Shown here piece by piece: positions 42,564 through 53,540 of a stretch of DNA of 64,000 bases. Where the stretch lies: assembly GCF_002234675.1 (NCBI RefSeq), contig NC_019869.2:8705015-8769014 (forward strand). Reading direction: 5' to 3'. The stretch comes from Oryzias latipes. Lineage: Eukaryota; Chordata; Actinopteri; Beloniformes; Adrianichthyidae. The notes below the pieces were generated by a model. That model saw only the letters and a list, made by a program, of their open reading frames with translations. It did not search any database and was not told the origin of the DNA. Made by a program: the position numbers and the translations under genes. Positions within the stretch are counted from its first letter, which is position 1. Each line of letters starts with the position of its first letter.

Positions 42564-43494
42564 GTCACATGTACCCATACAGGGGGGTTGACTTGTACGG
42601 GTGCTGCAGGTTTTTGGGTTGTTCGGGACGTGGAGGGTGGTAGACAGGAGCGGCTGTAATGTAAGGGGAGCACAGGTGTGTCTTGGCTTGTACGGCCACC
42701 TCAAGCAACAACATGAAAACGGAACAAACGGTTGTCGTGTGTGTGGTATCATGTAGTACTAAGTAAGGATAATGTATGTAACATGCAACATACAAGTGAT
42801 GAGGCTGTGCACGCACATATCAGTCATTAGCTGATATGTGGGCGGCAGTGGCTCAGGCGGTTGAGCGGGTCGTCCAATGATCGAAGGGTCGGCGGTTCGA
42901 TCCCCACTCCCCCCAGCCAACTGTCGTTGTGTCCTTGGGCAAGACACTTCACCCTCCTTGCCTCCAGTGTGGCTCCACTGGTGTGTGAATGTGTATGAAT
43001 GCCCCGGTGATGGTCAGAGCTGGCAGCTACGCCTCTGTCAGTCTGCCCCAGGGCAGCTGTGGCTACAACAGTAGCTTACCATCACCAAGAATAAATGAGG
43101 AGTGAATGAATAATGAATGTAAGCGCTTTGATTGACTTGAAAAGCACAGATAAATCCAATCCATTATTATTATTATTATTATTATTATTGGTAGGTTGCA
43201 ATGACCCCGTACCGACAAATGCTGCACACATGGGGTGTGTAGGTGATGCGTAAGTGGCAGTAGGATGACCACACTAGCTATGCTCTGTTTGCCAAATTTC
43301 TAACTGTCAGGCTGCAGCAAGGAGTGCATAACAGGCACGCCCTCGAACAACACTAATGGGCCCCCTGTTCGGGGAGGTTGGAAAAATCCGTACGACATAC
43401 CTGCATTTCACCCATATACCTGTGTGCCCCACACAGGATTTCCCATTGTTTGCCAGCAGACAGCCCGTATCCACCCCGTAAGGGCAGTTGTGAC
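42564..43494 (+). mobile_element. TIR element, GTCAC...GTGAC family, copy 2, with SINE inside
   Basis: Left end GTCACATGTACCCATACAGG, reversed right end GTCACAACTGCCCTTACGGG: clear inverted repeats. The interior matches 26284-26910 and is interrupted by the SINE at 42838-43191. Confidence 0.65.
42838..43191 (+). mobile_element. Full tRNA-derived SINE with (ATT)n tail
   Basis: Box A GCAGTGGCTCAGGCGG, box B GGCGGTTCGATCCCC, body TGTCCTTGGGCAAGACACTT and GTGTGTGAATGTGTATGAAT, then an ATT microsatellite tail at 43162-43189. Confidence 0.85.
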
Positions 43495-43849
43495 GACGGT
43501 ATCAGGGCATATCTTGTTTATTGATCAGACACAACCAAATCTCCTGAAATTCTTGAAACTGATTAAGATGCAAAGCAGCTTTGTGGTTTAAATTATAGGT
43601 AATATTTTTAGTCACCCAGTGATAGAAAGCTTAGGTAATTTACATATATAATCAGGCAACTTTTCCATGTGGCATCTAATTCCTCTTCTTTAGCTTTAAG
43701 TAGAAAATTAATGAATAAACCAAAGATAGTGCTAAACGTGCATTAACTATGCTGCTTTACTTGCAATTTCTTTTCAAAGTTAGGCATTATATTGTGTTTG
43801 GTTGGATCTTCCTGACCAAATGTTACATTTTCCATTATCAAGGAAGGGG
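43495..43849. other. No feature recognised
   Basis: Short AT-rich interval between repeats. Confidence 0.4.
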
Positions 43850-44030
43850 GGTCTAAGGGCAGGGATGCCAGTATGGCATAGTCAGTTTGTTAGTTCATTT
43901 TAGTATTTTCCTATTGAACTCTTTGTATTCGTGATCCTTTTAAGTTCATGTTTTACTTCGAAGCCCATCGAGACGACTGTTGTTGTGATTTTGGGCTATA
44001 CAAATAAAATTGAATTGAATTGAATCAAGA
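43850..44030 (+). repeat. Retroposon 3' tail, uninterrupted copy
   Basis: GGTCTAAGGGCAGGGATGCC through CCATCGAGACGACTGTTGTT to GGGCTATACAAATAAAATTG and a TTGAA-repeat tail. This is the reference for the split copies at 6028 and 40326. Confidence 0.7.
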
Positions 44031-44347
44031 TTTTTCTTCGAAGTCTTATAATAGGGCCACATTTTTGATAAAGAGACACATAGCAGAAATCTACTGCAGT
44101 TTTATGGTGTTTTTTTTTAAAGACACTACTCTTAGTACTCCAAAATCAAGAGTTTAATTACAGTTCCTATTAACTACACAGAGCTTATGTGCAACATTTT
44201 TGACTGAATAAACAATCGGAACATGCACTTTCTTGCCACACTAATGAAATGCTATCTTTGTAAAGATAAATCGCTGAATGTGGGTGGACTGTTTCTCTCC
44301 GTAGCCAAGTTGGCTTCAGCTTTTTCAAGACCTATGCCATCCACACT

Positions 44348-45850
44348 CACTGTATTTTCCACACTATATGGCACACTTGTAATCCTTTTTTTCTCTCAAA
44401 AAAACAACAGTGAATTTTATAATTCGGAGTACCTTACATATGGATTATCTCTGACTGGGATTACTGATGTCTAAGCAGTTTTGAGAGGTACATGGTGCTC
44501 ATTCAAAATATCAGTCTGTTTTTTTTTACGAGTTGCAAACAGGAATTGGGTGTTATTGTAAATAAGATAAAGTGCCTACTTTGTAGCGGTGTCGGACTGT
44601 GCTACTTGTTGCTAGCAAGGTTGGGAGTTAGTGTAGTCACAATAACATTTGTTTTAGCAGTATTAGTATGCTTTATTCAGGGTTGCAAACAAGGTTGGGT
44701 GTTATTGAAAATATGCTAATGTGGCTAACGTGTAGCAGTGTTGGACTGTGTTTTTTCACATGTTACTAACAAGGTCGGGAGTTAGCGTAGTCACAACAAC
44801 ATTTGCTTTGGCTGTATCTGTCACAGGACAGGCAGACGGCTGGTTCCACTTGCAGCAGGTTTTATTAGCCCAGCTAAAAGTCCACAAAGCTAAATCAGGG
44901 TCAAGCAGGCCGGGGTCAATAACGAACATGGGAGCATCCGAGAAGCAACGAGAAAAGTCAGGATCCAGACGAGAGGCGGGGCAGGTGGCATGCAAATAGA
45001 GTCAAAGACAAAACAGGGTCAGGAAATTATAAGATTAGGTCAGGATATAACGTTTGGTAATGCAGGCAGAGTGGCACAAAAAACACTTTGGACTGAGTAA
45101 GGCTCAGTGTAGTGTTTAAGTATGCTGTGAGTGATTGCACTTGAAAGTCAGGTGTGTGGCCTCCAGAAACTGTGTGCCAGGGTTGCTGGGAGATGAAGTG
45201 CACTCAGAACTCTGGAGACAGATCTCGCTGGTGACCAGTATCAGTCTGTTTTATTACGTTTTACTGTCAAGGTCAATTGTCAAACCATTTCAAATAAAAA
45301 AATCAAATCAAAAATCAAGGTTGGAAGTCATCGTAGTCGGAGTTACATTTGCTTTAGCGGTATTTAGCAGTATTTATTTTTATGATTTGCAAATAAGGTT
45401 GGATGTTATTCTAAATACGGTAACGCGCCTAATGTGGCTAACATGTAGCGTTGTTGGACTATGTTTTTTTTTTAAATGTGTTACTAGCCAGTTAGTGTAT
45501 TTAGAATGACTTGTTTTAGCTGTATCAGTCTGTTATTTTTATGATTTGCAAATGAGGTTAGGTTTTATTGTAAATAAACCATTGTAGCTAATATCCGACT
45601 GTGTTTTTTTTTTATGTGTCACCGACAAGGTTGGGAGTTAGCATAGTTACAGTAATGTTTGTTTTAGAAGAATCACTCAGTTCTTTTACGTGAACGGAGT
45701 TACAGGTATTGTTAATATGCAAACAACGCTTCTATTTGGGCTAAAGTGTTGTCTGTCACACTTCTAGAGTTATCGTGAACTCAGTTAAAGTCTGACTGAC
45801 TGATGGACTTATCTCTGACTCTTTATAGTTCGGTGCAGCTTATACTGTAG
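44348..45850 (-). mobile_element. GGCGCACC-type element with tandem core (minus), LTR inside
   Basis: Reverse-orientation relative of 1075-2055: CTGTATTTTCCACACTATATGG at the left, TAGTTCGGTGCAGCTTATAC at the right, and about six core units containing TTGGGAGTTAG-GTAGTCACA and GGTTG-GTGTTATTGTAAAT. The solo LTR at 44819-45237 is inserted in it. Confidence 0.65.
44819..45237 (-). mobile_element. Solo LTR, GTATC duplication
   Basis: GTATC at 44814-44818 and 45238-45242 flanks 419 bp with ends TGTCACAGGAC...TGGTGACCA. On the minus strand AATAAAACCTGCTGCAAG precedes the 3' end, as in an LTR polyadenylation region. It differs from the LTR at 35652. Confidence 0.8.
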
Positions 45851-46780
45851 CCCAGTGTTTCCCAACCCTGGCCCTCGGGGAACACTGTCCTACATTTTTT
45901 AATCTGACCCAGTTCAAATACACCTGCCTTTGGTGACTGTCATTGTCAGGCTTCTGCAGAGCCTGTTGATGAGCGAAATCAAGTGTGCATACAGGCAACA
46001 TGGAAAACATCCAGGAAAGTGTTTCCCGTGGATCAGGATTGGGGAACACTGCTGTAGCACATTATCCTGCCTTCTCCTTTTTAAAAGATTTCAACTTCAT
46101 AAAAGTCCACCTTCAAAACCTCCCCAAACCTTCAATGAGAATCCAAATTTAGCTTTTTACAAAACTGTGTTCTCACTTTCTTCTGACTAGAATGTGTAGG
46201 TTAAATGAGTTGAGGTTTGCCCTTGGCTCTCTGCTAATTTCTTTTATGCAAGCTTCGCCCTTCAACTCCTTTCATCTATCCTTTGAGTTCAGCTCCCTGT
46301 GGTCTCAAATCTAGGTTGGACCCATTTTCATAAAATGAACTTGACAGGAAAAAGTCTTCTTCCTGCCCTAGCGTATACTGCCTCACAAAAATCCAGGTTG
46401 GGAGTGAGGCTGATGCAAGCACCTTTCAGAAAGACTGAAAAGTTAGAGAGTAAACCTGAAAAAGCCGAATTTCATTTCAAGTTTGAACAAAATGTCAGAG
46501 GAAAGGGGGCGGTTGATTGTTTTTTGTTTTAGATGTTGACATTATTGCCCCTTACAGGTTATGGGTACATTTCAGGTAAACTATGAAATTCCAGCTCTTT
46601 GATTGGTGTACAGTAGTACAAAGTTTACTAACCTGACACTGCAGACTCACCAAGAGGAAAGAGTAGAAAAATTAGTTAAAAAAAATAACAGTTCTGGGGG
46701 TGCTTTGGCAGTTTTTAGATTCCATTCTACTGTAGTTCTCATTGCAAATGACATACTTAAGGGCATTGACTGTTGCATTG
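45851..46780. other. Hairpin-like repeat, otherwise no gene recognised
   Basis: CCAGTGTTTCCCAACCCTGG (45852) and GATTGGGGAACACTGC (46037) form inverted ends of a short element of about 200 bp. The remainder is unassigned. Confidence 0.45.
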
Positions 46781-47075
46781 AGCCAGCCCCCACCTTGAGT
46801 TCCAAATGCCAAGTGGCTCCATGAAGCCAAAATAAACAGCAATTGCTCAGTCATTCTATTTGTCAGAATAACCATTCTTGCTCTGATACATTGTTTTAGC
46901 ACTTTCTTGCTAATCCTAATTTTCCTTCAAATTCTTTGTTATAAAGTGACAAATCAGATCCTTCGATGAGAGAATGTGGTCCCCCCCCCCCCCCCCAATG
47001 TTTGAAACAGGTATCCTGTATCACGCTTTCGAGTGGTGAGGGTGTGGACTTCCAACAAGCTCACTCCTGAGCGGC
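46780..47075 (+). repeat. Family B and linked repeat, with 16-C run
   Basis: GTGGCTCCATGAAGCCAAAA and TAACCATTCTTGCTCTGATA match 56765-56990; a run of 16 C lies at 46981-46996, followed by ACTTCCAACAAGCTCACTCC as in 16240-16380 reversed. Confidence 0.5.
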
Positions 47076-48200
47076 GTTTGGGGGTGGGGGCCTGGGCTTG
47101 CTCCGGGGGGGGGCGGCGCTTTCTGGCTCCTCTCTCTCTGTGTGGGGGTGGTGGTGCTGGGCCTGGGGTGTCTGCGCCTCCGGGAGTGGGGCCCCGGGGC
47201 TGGGTGGGCCTGGCCCCCTTGCTGGGGGGGGGGGGCGGGGGACAGCTGTTTGACCACCGGGGGACAGTCTATCATCTGTCCCCAACTTATCCCCTTCTTC
47301 ATATAACCTCATAATAGGGTGAGGGGGTGGGGGGCTTAGCCTGCGATGAGCCTTGGGGGGGGTTTACTAGGCAGTGGCCCCCCTCCTGTGGTTGCCGTAT
47401 GGAGTGGGCCCCCCCTCTTTCGGTTTTATTTGCACCTTAGACATGTAGGGCCCTTGGTAGGGGGGGTGCTTGGACATCACTGCAAGCAAGCAGCGGATGT
47501 CCTCCTAGCACCCTACCCGCCAATTTTAACCGCACCTTAGACATTTAGGGCCCCTTGGTGGGGAGGGTGAGGGGACATCACTGTGAGTAATCAGGAGATG
47601 TCCCCTCAGTGCCCTACCCGCCAATTTTAACCGCACCCCCCTTAGTACACACACCCCTCCCCCCTCAATATATACATCCCAACATAAACACACACACATG
47701 CACACACACACCCTTTCAAACACACATACACGCACACACATTTTGCAAGGAAGGTGGGACCTGGGTCCGTCTGTCCCCTGCCTCTTCCCTGGTGGGGGGT
47801 ACGGGCCCCTTTGCGCGGTGGGGGGGTTCACATTACATCTGAGCCGGGGGTGTCTGGTCCCTGGGGGGTGGGTTCTGGTCCTTGCTCCTGAGTGCTGGGC
47901 CCCGCCAAATTTCCAACTGTGGCCGAGCCTGGTCGGGCCATATTTACAACACCCCTTGTGGGCCCTCTTTTTTCCCCGGGGTTCCCCCCTCCTGGGCGGG
48001 GGCGGCGGGCCCCTGCCTCGCTCCTCCTTGGACCAACCGTGGGCCGGGCGGGTGGCTGCCTGGAGTGCGGAGCGGGTCTCCCTTGGGGGGTCCTGGCTCG
48101 TACCTGGGGTTGGGGCGGGGGGATGCCCGGAACTCCTGGGTGGTGGTGGGGTGCTCGTTTGGGGCTGTGGGCGTCCTTCTCCGGTGGGGCCCAGGGTCAA
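47076..48200. repeat. G-rich island with about 100-bp tandem repeat and CA tract
   Basis: Over 1.1 kb the plus strand is strongly G-rich with many runs of four or more G. Two units of about 100 bp (GCACCTTAGACAT-TAGGGCC to CTACCCGCCAATTTTAACC) are at 47432-47632, and a CA-rich stretch follows at 47683-47740. Several long ORFs overlap on both strands and reflect base composition. It could be a LINE 5' region or a satellite; I cannot name it. Confidence 0.6.
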
Positions 48201-48673
48201 TGCTCTTTTAAAAGCACACAACAGTTTCAATGATTTCATTAACTTACAATGATGGTTCCCTCAGGTGTTCTATATGATCGTTGCAGACAGATCTTTGAAT
48301 CTTCTTGCCATAAGTAGTCAATGACTTTCTTGCCAACCATTTTAAGCAAGATGCTGTTTTTCGCTCACTGTTGAGAGCTGGGACCATGACTTATATTTAG
48401 GAATGCCCGCTCAAAAGATGGAAAGAGCTGTTTTCCTTTTGCTGTGTGTTGAATGGTGTCTGTGGAGGCACACGGTGTGTTTTTTTAGCTCATTTTTACA
48501 ATAGTATTTCACTTGCTTTTTTCACTTTTCCTCCTGTCAGATCATCATTTCATCCTCTGGTCCCAGCACTCTCATGTGCCACTTACACACAATCCTTTCT
48601 AACAATTTTGTCTTCCATCCCCTCAAATTTCTTTTCTCTGTGTCTCCCGGTCTTCCTCTTCACATTGGAGCAG

Positions 48674-48829
48674 CTGTTATGGTCCAGAGCTGAGGGGGAC
48701 TTCCTGGTTGGGCCAGCGGCTGCAACACAGGACATGGGTCCTGCTTCTCCTCCCCGCTCGTGTCTTGTGTTGCAGCCAGTGGAGCTGCCTATCCGTCATC
48801 CACTCCAACCGCTCATCAATGGTGTATAG
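48674..48829 (+). CDS. Candidate terminal exon, low support
   Basis: Behind a GAGCAG acceptor the frame runs 51 codons to TAG and reads like protein (EGDFLVGPAAATQDMG, then VELPIRHPLQPLINGV). No upstream exon or family was recognised, so this may be chance. Confidence 0.15.
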   Translation: MLWSRAEGDFLVGPAAATQDMGPASPPRSCLVLQPVELPIRHPLQPLINGV

Positions 48830-48990
48830 AGACCCTGGAATGAAGCGATTCAAGCTGCCATGGAGCTGCCAGTCTCAACTAAATGTGTCCTTTTGCTACT
48901 AAACTATTGTTCCCATAGACACTCCAAAACAATAAAGTACACCAAAAATAATGTTCATCGTGTTGCAGTTATCTTAACCACCCAGCTTAA

Positions 48991-49275
48991 TCCTTGTGCT
49001 ATCTTGTGGGGTCCAGACGACCCCACTCCCAACTTTAACGTGCCTTGGTCATCTGGAACCCACAAGACAGGTATCGGCTTTTTCAGCTTGTGGGGTCCAG
49101 ATGACCCCACTCCCAACGTTAACGTGCCTCCAAGACAGTGCGCTGTTCTTCAATGATTTTTTGATCTTCACTGGTGTCCATGGATTACATGAAATCCTCT
49201 CCACCTTTGTCATGGTAGGGAGAACACATCAATGTAAGGGTGGGGTCATCTGGACCCCACAAGATAGCACAAGGG
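48991..49275. mobile_element. piggyBac-like MITE with TTAA target duplication
   Basis: TTAA at 48987-48990 and 49276-49279. The ends TCCTTGTGCTATCTTGTGGG and reversed CCCTTGTGCTATCTTGTGGG differ by one base and continue into GTCCAGA-GACCCC. A second GTGGGGTCCAGATGACCCC block occurs internally near 49090. Confidence 0.85.
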
Positions 49276-49279
49276 TTAA

Positions 49280-49740
49280 GTTTATCAGAATTTATATAAC
49301 AGTGAAGAAGACTATTGAAGGACATCCAGTGTTGAAGGGAGCGTATTCTGTGGTAACTGCATCATACATATCCATGACTCTGCAAAACCAGGTTGTTTAA
49401 CGTATCTGGACTGCTTCTTTGTAGGTTTGAGGTACCAGCATCATCACAATAGGTGGATGATGACGGTGGTGGAACTCTGAAGGGGGCTGAGAGAGCTGAG
49501 AAAAAGTTGAGAGTAATAACAGAGAGATAAAATCAAAAAGAAAGAAGAGAGAATATACTTCTTATATACACCAATAATGACAAAAGCATTGTAACTGCTC
49601 AGAACAGTTAGTTTAGTCAATGTTGTGCCAAAACTCAATTGTGTTTTTGATTTTATTTCTTATTTAGATTGACCTTGCCTGTTATATTTTGTTTTAATGC
49701 TTCAAATTGTCAACAACAGGAAGCATGGCAGGAGGTTTCA
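49280..49740. other. No gene recognised
   Basis: Short AT-rich interval with chance ORFs. Confidence 0.4.
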
Positions 49741-49744
49741 AGCT

Positions 49745-50205
49745 TTATTGATCCAATCCTTCAGATCCTGCTGTACCGGAACTGGATTGCCTTTTGATCT
49801 ATTCTGATTCGGATTATTTTCAGTGTTCCCAGTGGTCTTTTAGTTACGATTATGCCTTTTTTAGGCAAAATCCAAAATCCTGTGTTGTTTACTAGGACAC
49901 AGTTTCTCCAAAGCACCAGTAGTTTTTATTTTTTCTTAATTATTAGAAGTTCATCTCTGAGTTGTGGGCGGGATAGCTGGTGTGAAACAACCCGTCCCCC
50001 CCCATGCCCTCCCTGTCGTGTTGCAGGGAGCTGGTTGCCTGTCTACCCAGGATGTTTTCTACGTCACAAATACAATCTTTTTCTAACTGCTTTTTTTTTT
50101 GTCTGCTCCAAACTTACATCGATTTGAATTAAGAAATGCTGAGAAATACAATTTTCAGCAATTTTGTCCATCATGAGAAAAATACCCCCCCCCCCACAAA
50201 CATTT
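49745..50205 (-). repeat. Family A DNA element (minus)
   Basis: GTTCCCAGTGGTCTTTTAGT, AGGCAAAATCCAAAATCC, then GAAATGCTGAGAAATACAAT and GTCCATCATGAGAAAAATAC. Confidence 0.65.
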
Positions 50206-50479
50206 TTTTCTGTAACATATCTTTCAAAAGTCATCAAAATGTCAAGGTATTGGATGAAAACTACCTGAATAACCTTTAATGCAATAACATTGAGTAAATC
50301 ATCTATTATTACGCTAGTATATTTATCATACTTGTGTTATATGAAGCCATAATATGCTAATTTTTACTTAATTTCAATCAGCTGAAGGTTTGCGCTTTGA
50401 TCAAGTGATATTATTCTTTTTTTTTTTAACTGTGTTTAAAATTTGCTGATTTAAATACTATAGTCGGGTTCCATAACTT

Positions 50480-50635
50480 AGTTTTGTGCACACTGCATTG
50501 ATGCAGGCCCTGACTGGCAGCCGGTTCAGGGTGTGCCCCGTCTTTGCCCCACAGTAGGTGGGATAGGCTCCAGCAACCCCGTACCCCAAAAGGGATTAAG
50601 CAGGGTCTCAAAATGGATAAATGGATGGATAGATG
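50480..50635 (+). mobile_element. 5'-truncated SINE, family of 33728-34100
   Basis: Keeps only the 3' half: GGGATAGGCTCCAGCAACCC, CCCCAAAAGGGATTAAG and an ATGGATGGATAGATGGATG tail. Confidence 0.65.
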
Positions 50636-50669
50636 GATGTTTGTTTTGCTGGACATTGTTACTTTAGAT

Positions 50670-51321
50670 CAGTGTTTTTCAACCTTTATTGAGCCACGGC
50701 ACATTTTAACCATGACAAAAATCCTGCGGCACACCAGCATCCAGAAAAAAAAAAAAAAAAGGAGTGTAGTGATGTAGTGCAAACAGCCGCCAAACGCAGA
50801 AAGACTCCATCTCTGAGCTTCATTGTTTTGTTCACTTGTTCCACGGTCTGACACCGGACTCTGTGGAAAGCTACACCACTAAAGACGAGCTTTAGCTGGT
50901 ATTTTTGTTGGGACTGAAAGACTTTATGAGCAGAATCTAAACAAGGAAGTTAAGACTTTAACCACTTCTGATTGGTCAGACTGATGACGTGTGATTGAGC
51001 CTCCAAGAATGATTGGTGGAGACAGTTGAAGGGGAGGGACTTTTCAGAAAACAGTTTTAGTTGCAGCTAAATCGCGGTACCGTCATTCTTATCAAAATGT
51101 CTTAATAGAATCAAATAAACACAAAGAAAAAAGTATTTTATGATCTTTTATATTCCTAACTGCTCAGTGTTTTATCAGGGCCTGTTTGGATGAACAAAGA
51201 GCTGATATCCTGGAGATGGAAAATGTTTTTAGATCACTTAATGAGGGCAATTTCCCACGGCACACCTCACCATCTCCCATGGCACACTAGTGTGCCGCGG
51301 CACACTGGTTGAAAAACACTG
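50670..51321 (-). mobile_element. hAT-type element, 8-bp TSD
   Basis: CTTTAGAT at 50662-50669 and 51322-51329. Ends CAGTGTTTTTCAACCTTTAT and its inverse CGGCACACTGGTTGAAAAAC. It is the same family as 12214-13038 in the opposite orientation and has no coding capacity. Confidence 0.9.
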
Positions 51322-51868
51322 CTTTAGATGCAGTTTAGTGGCCTTATTTTACAGTTTTCTAGGTCTTTTCAGAGGAAAAGGCTTTTAAAGCAGAAAAAGG
51401 CTTTTCGCTGGAAATAGAAATTCTTTGGGGCCACAAGTCAGTATGTTTTTGAGAATACATATCGGAAAACACAGCAAACAACTCTCTGGATATTGGTTTG
51501 AGACCACGCACATGTACTGCACAAAAACATTACACTCCTGAAATGGAAGTCTGAACTTCAATGATTGTCACACCATGATTTCTTTAAAACTGCTAGCAGA
51601 TTGAAATGGATGAATTGAAAACTTTTTTTGTTTCCAGTGTTCTCTTGTGCCGGTCCCAAGTCCGGATAAATGAAACACAGTCATTGTTTTGTTGTTGGAC
51701 TTATGTGCTCTTTCTGTCCATAACAAACATCATGTGGAAACACAAGGGGTCCATCGCCCTCCACTGCTGTCCAGAACTGTGGTTCCAAGCTCTCTGGAGT
51801 CTATGGCATGAAGGAAGAAAGCCTCGGACCACGAAGGCCTCATCCTCTCCAACCGCTTCGATGTCCTG

Positions 51869-52246
51869 TCAGTTCCAACATCTGACAAAGTCCTGGTTTC
51901 TAATTCTCCACTCAGCGGTAAAAATCCTCGCCCTGTTGCTGCTTCTTGGACCAAGACAGAAGGCTGCCTGGCAGATCATCTCCCGCCGAATGCAGACGGC
52001 TCCTGAGAGACGCAATGAGTAGAGGCCCTGACACCCGCTGCCCTCCGAACACAATCCACGTCCCGCGGGATTGAACAACATGGGGTTTCCATCTGCAGTC
52101 TTGATGGGAGCGTAGGGTTCAAAGTCCGCTGCAGGTGTTGCAGTGACCGCCGCCACCTTTCCTGTTTGTGGTGTCCCCCCAGCCTCATCGGCCGCTTCTC
52201 CTCCCGCTACGCTAGCCAGCTGCCCGGTGGACAACTGAGCTGTCCT
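51869..52246 (-). CDS. Coding-like segment, product unknown
   Basis: After a possible acceptor TTGGCTTTAG (52247) the minus strand stays open for about 125 codons with protein-like composition: an Ala/Gly-rich part (SVAGGEAADEAGG), then FEPYAPIKTADGNPMLFNPA. The segment is richer in GC and CpG than its flanks. I found no matching donor and no relative that I recognise. The stop at 51869 or an unseen splice may end it; it could be an internal exon, a retrocopy or chance. Confidence 0.25.
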   Translation of the reverse strand, partial: RTAQLSTGQLASVAGGEAADEAGGTPQTGKVAAVTATPAADFEPYAPIKTADGNPMLFNPAGRGLCSEGSGCQGLYSLRLSGAVCIRREMICQAAFCLGPRSSNRARIFTAEWRIRNQDFVRCWN

Positions 52247-52249
52247 CTA

Positions 52250-53270
52250 AAGCCAATGTGGGCAAACACAGGTGGGGCCACCATGGAAACAAACACATTT
52301 TCTGCCCACTTTTAAACCATATAGGTCCCACTTGGCCTTGCTGGCTTGGAGGGACTTTTAAGCAATGCCATATTTATTTGTATATTCTAAATAAATAAAG
52401 AAATAGATTTTTAATGATCTTCCTAACCTTTTTGCAATGCTGTGATTTATTTTTTCTAAATTTGAACTTCAAATTTTAAAAAATCCAGTTTATTGAAGAA
52501 AACTTTTTTTTGCCTCAAATATGTATTTGTGTTAGCATTCTGTTTAATTTGGATGATTTTTCCTTTGCAGATGGGTTTGGCTTGTCAATTGTTTTATCAA
52601 TTTTTGCATTTAGAGATCTTAAAAGCATTTTTCTAAATTACCGTACGTGCTTTACTTTTTTTTTTTTTTTTTTTTGGTACTGTTAGGAGCACAGATCAGA
52701 CCCTTTTAAATGACGTACTGTGAAGAAAAAAAGAACTGTATTTGTGTCCAATGGGAAAGGGTATTGTATAGAAACAGAGGACAAGAATATTGGAGATTAA
52801 ACACGGAAAATATAAAAAAGTTTTAAAAAAATCACAATATATGAAAAAAGATGAGAACAAGTTATAAAAGTAGATGTTCAGAGAAGACAGGACAAAAAGG
52901 GCAGATTCAGCTTCTGAAGAGAAAAAAATGAACCCCCAGTTGACAGCAGATAGAATCTAGCTATAATAAGTTGTCACCTCTCTATATTTGGGGTGGAGTG
53001 CCCATGTGCTGAGCTATCAGCTGCATGTCCCCCGCAGGTCCCACTGACACAAGGAGACCTTCTGTGATCATCCAGCTCGTGGCAGTGTGCTGCAGACTGC
53101 TGACGGTGACAGGTGTTCTGTTCTTTCAGGTCCCACAGGCTTTCCATCGCTGCAGTTCAGTGGTTTTATTTGCCAAAAGAAAGAAGAAAAGAAAACATGA
53201 GGTGTGTTTTTGAGTAAAGAACAAGTAGTTTGGCACAAATATATATATACTTTTTTTTGAAGGTTTAAAA
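52250..53270. other. No gene recognised; possible short exon at 53037-53104
   Basis: A TGTCCCCCGCAG acceptor and CTGACG|GTGACA donor frame an open PTDTRRPSVIIQLVAVCCRL segment, and a second TTCTTTCAG lies at about 53130. No family match; could be chance. A T-run is at 52656-52675. Confidence 0.25.
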
Positions 53271-53274
53271 ATCT

Positions 53275-53540
53275 GCTTTAAAGGCCCACTTCAATGAAAA
53301 TGGTCTTTTTGGTGTTTTTAACATGTTCTTGTGGCATTTTTCCTCATGATGGAGGACATAAATAAAGAAGATTAAGCTCAGATTTTCATTTCTGAGTATT
53401 TTCTTTATTCAAATTCTGGTGAATCAGGAACATAAAAAAAATGCTGTTAGAAAAAACATACAGCATATCATGGGCGGGTCACATCTATTCTGATGCATCC
53501 ACTTGAGAGAGCCATGTTAATGAACTACTTCTGCTCTGCA
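53275..53540 (+). repeat. Family A DNA element (plus)
   Basis: AAAGGCCCACTTCAATGAAA, TTTTTAACATGTTCTTGTGG, CTCATGATGGAGGACATAAA and TTCTGATGCATCCACTTGAG. Confidence 0.7.

Noticed and set aside
42838..42920. tRNA gene
   Set aside because: Box A and box B are present, but no cloverleaf was evident and the sequence continues as a SINE body.
47021..48252. Several long Pro/Gly-rich ORFs up to 237 codons
   Set aside because: They overlap in most frames of a G-rich island and show no codon structure or domain; base composition removes stop codons.
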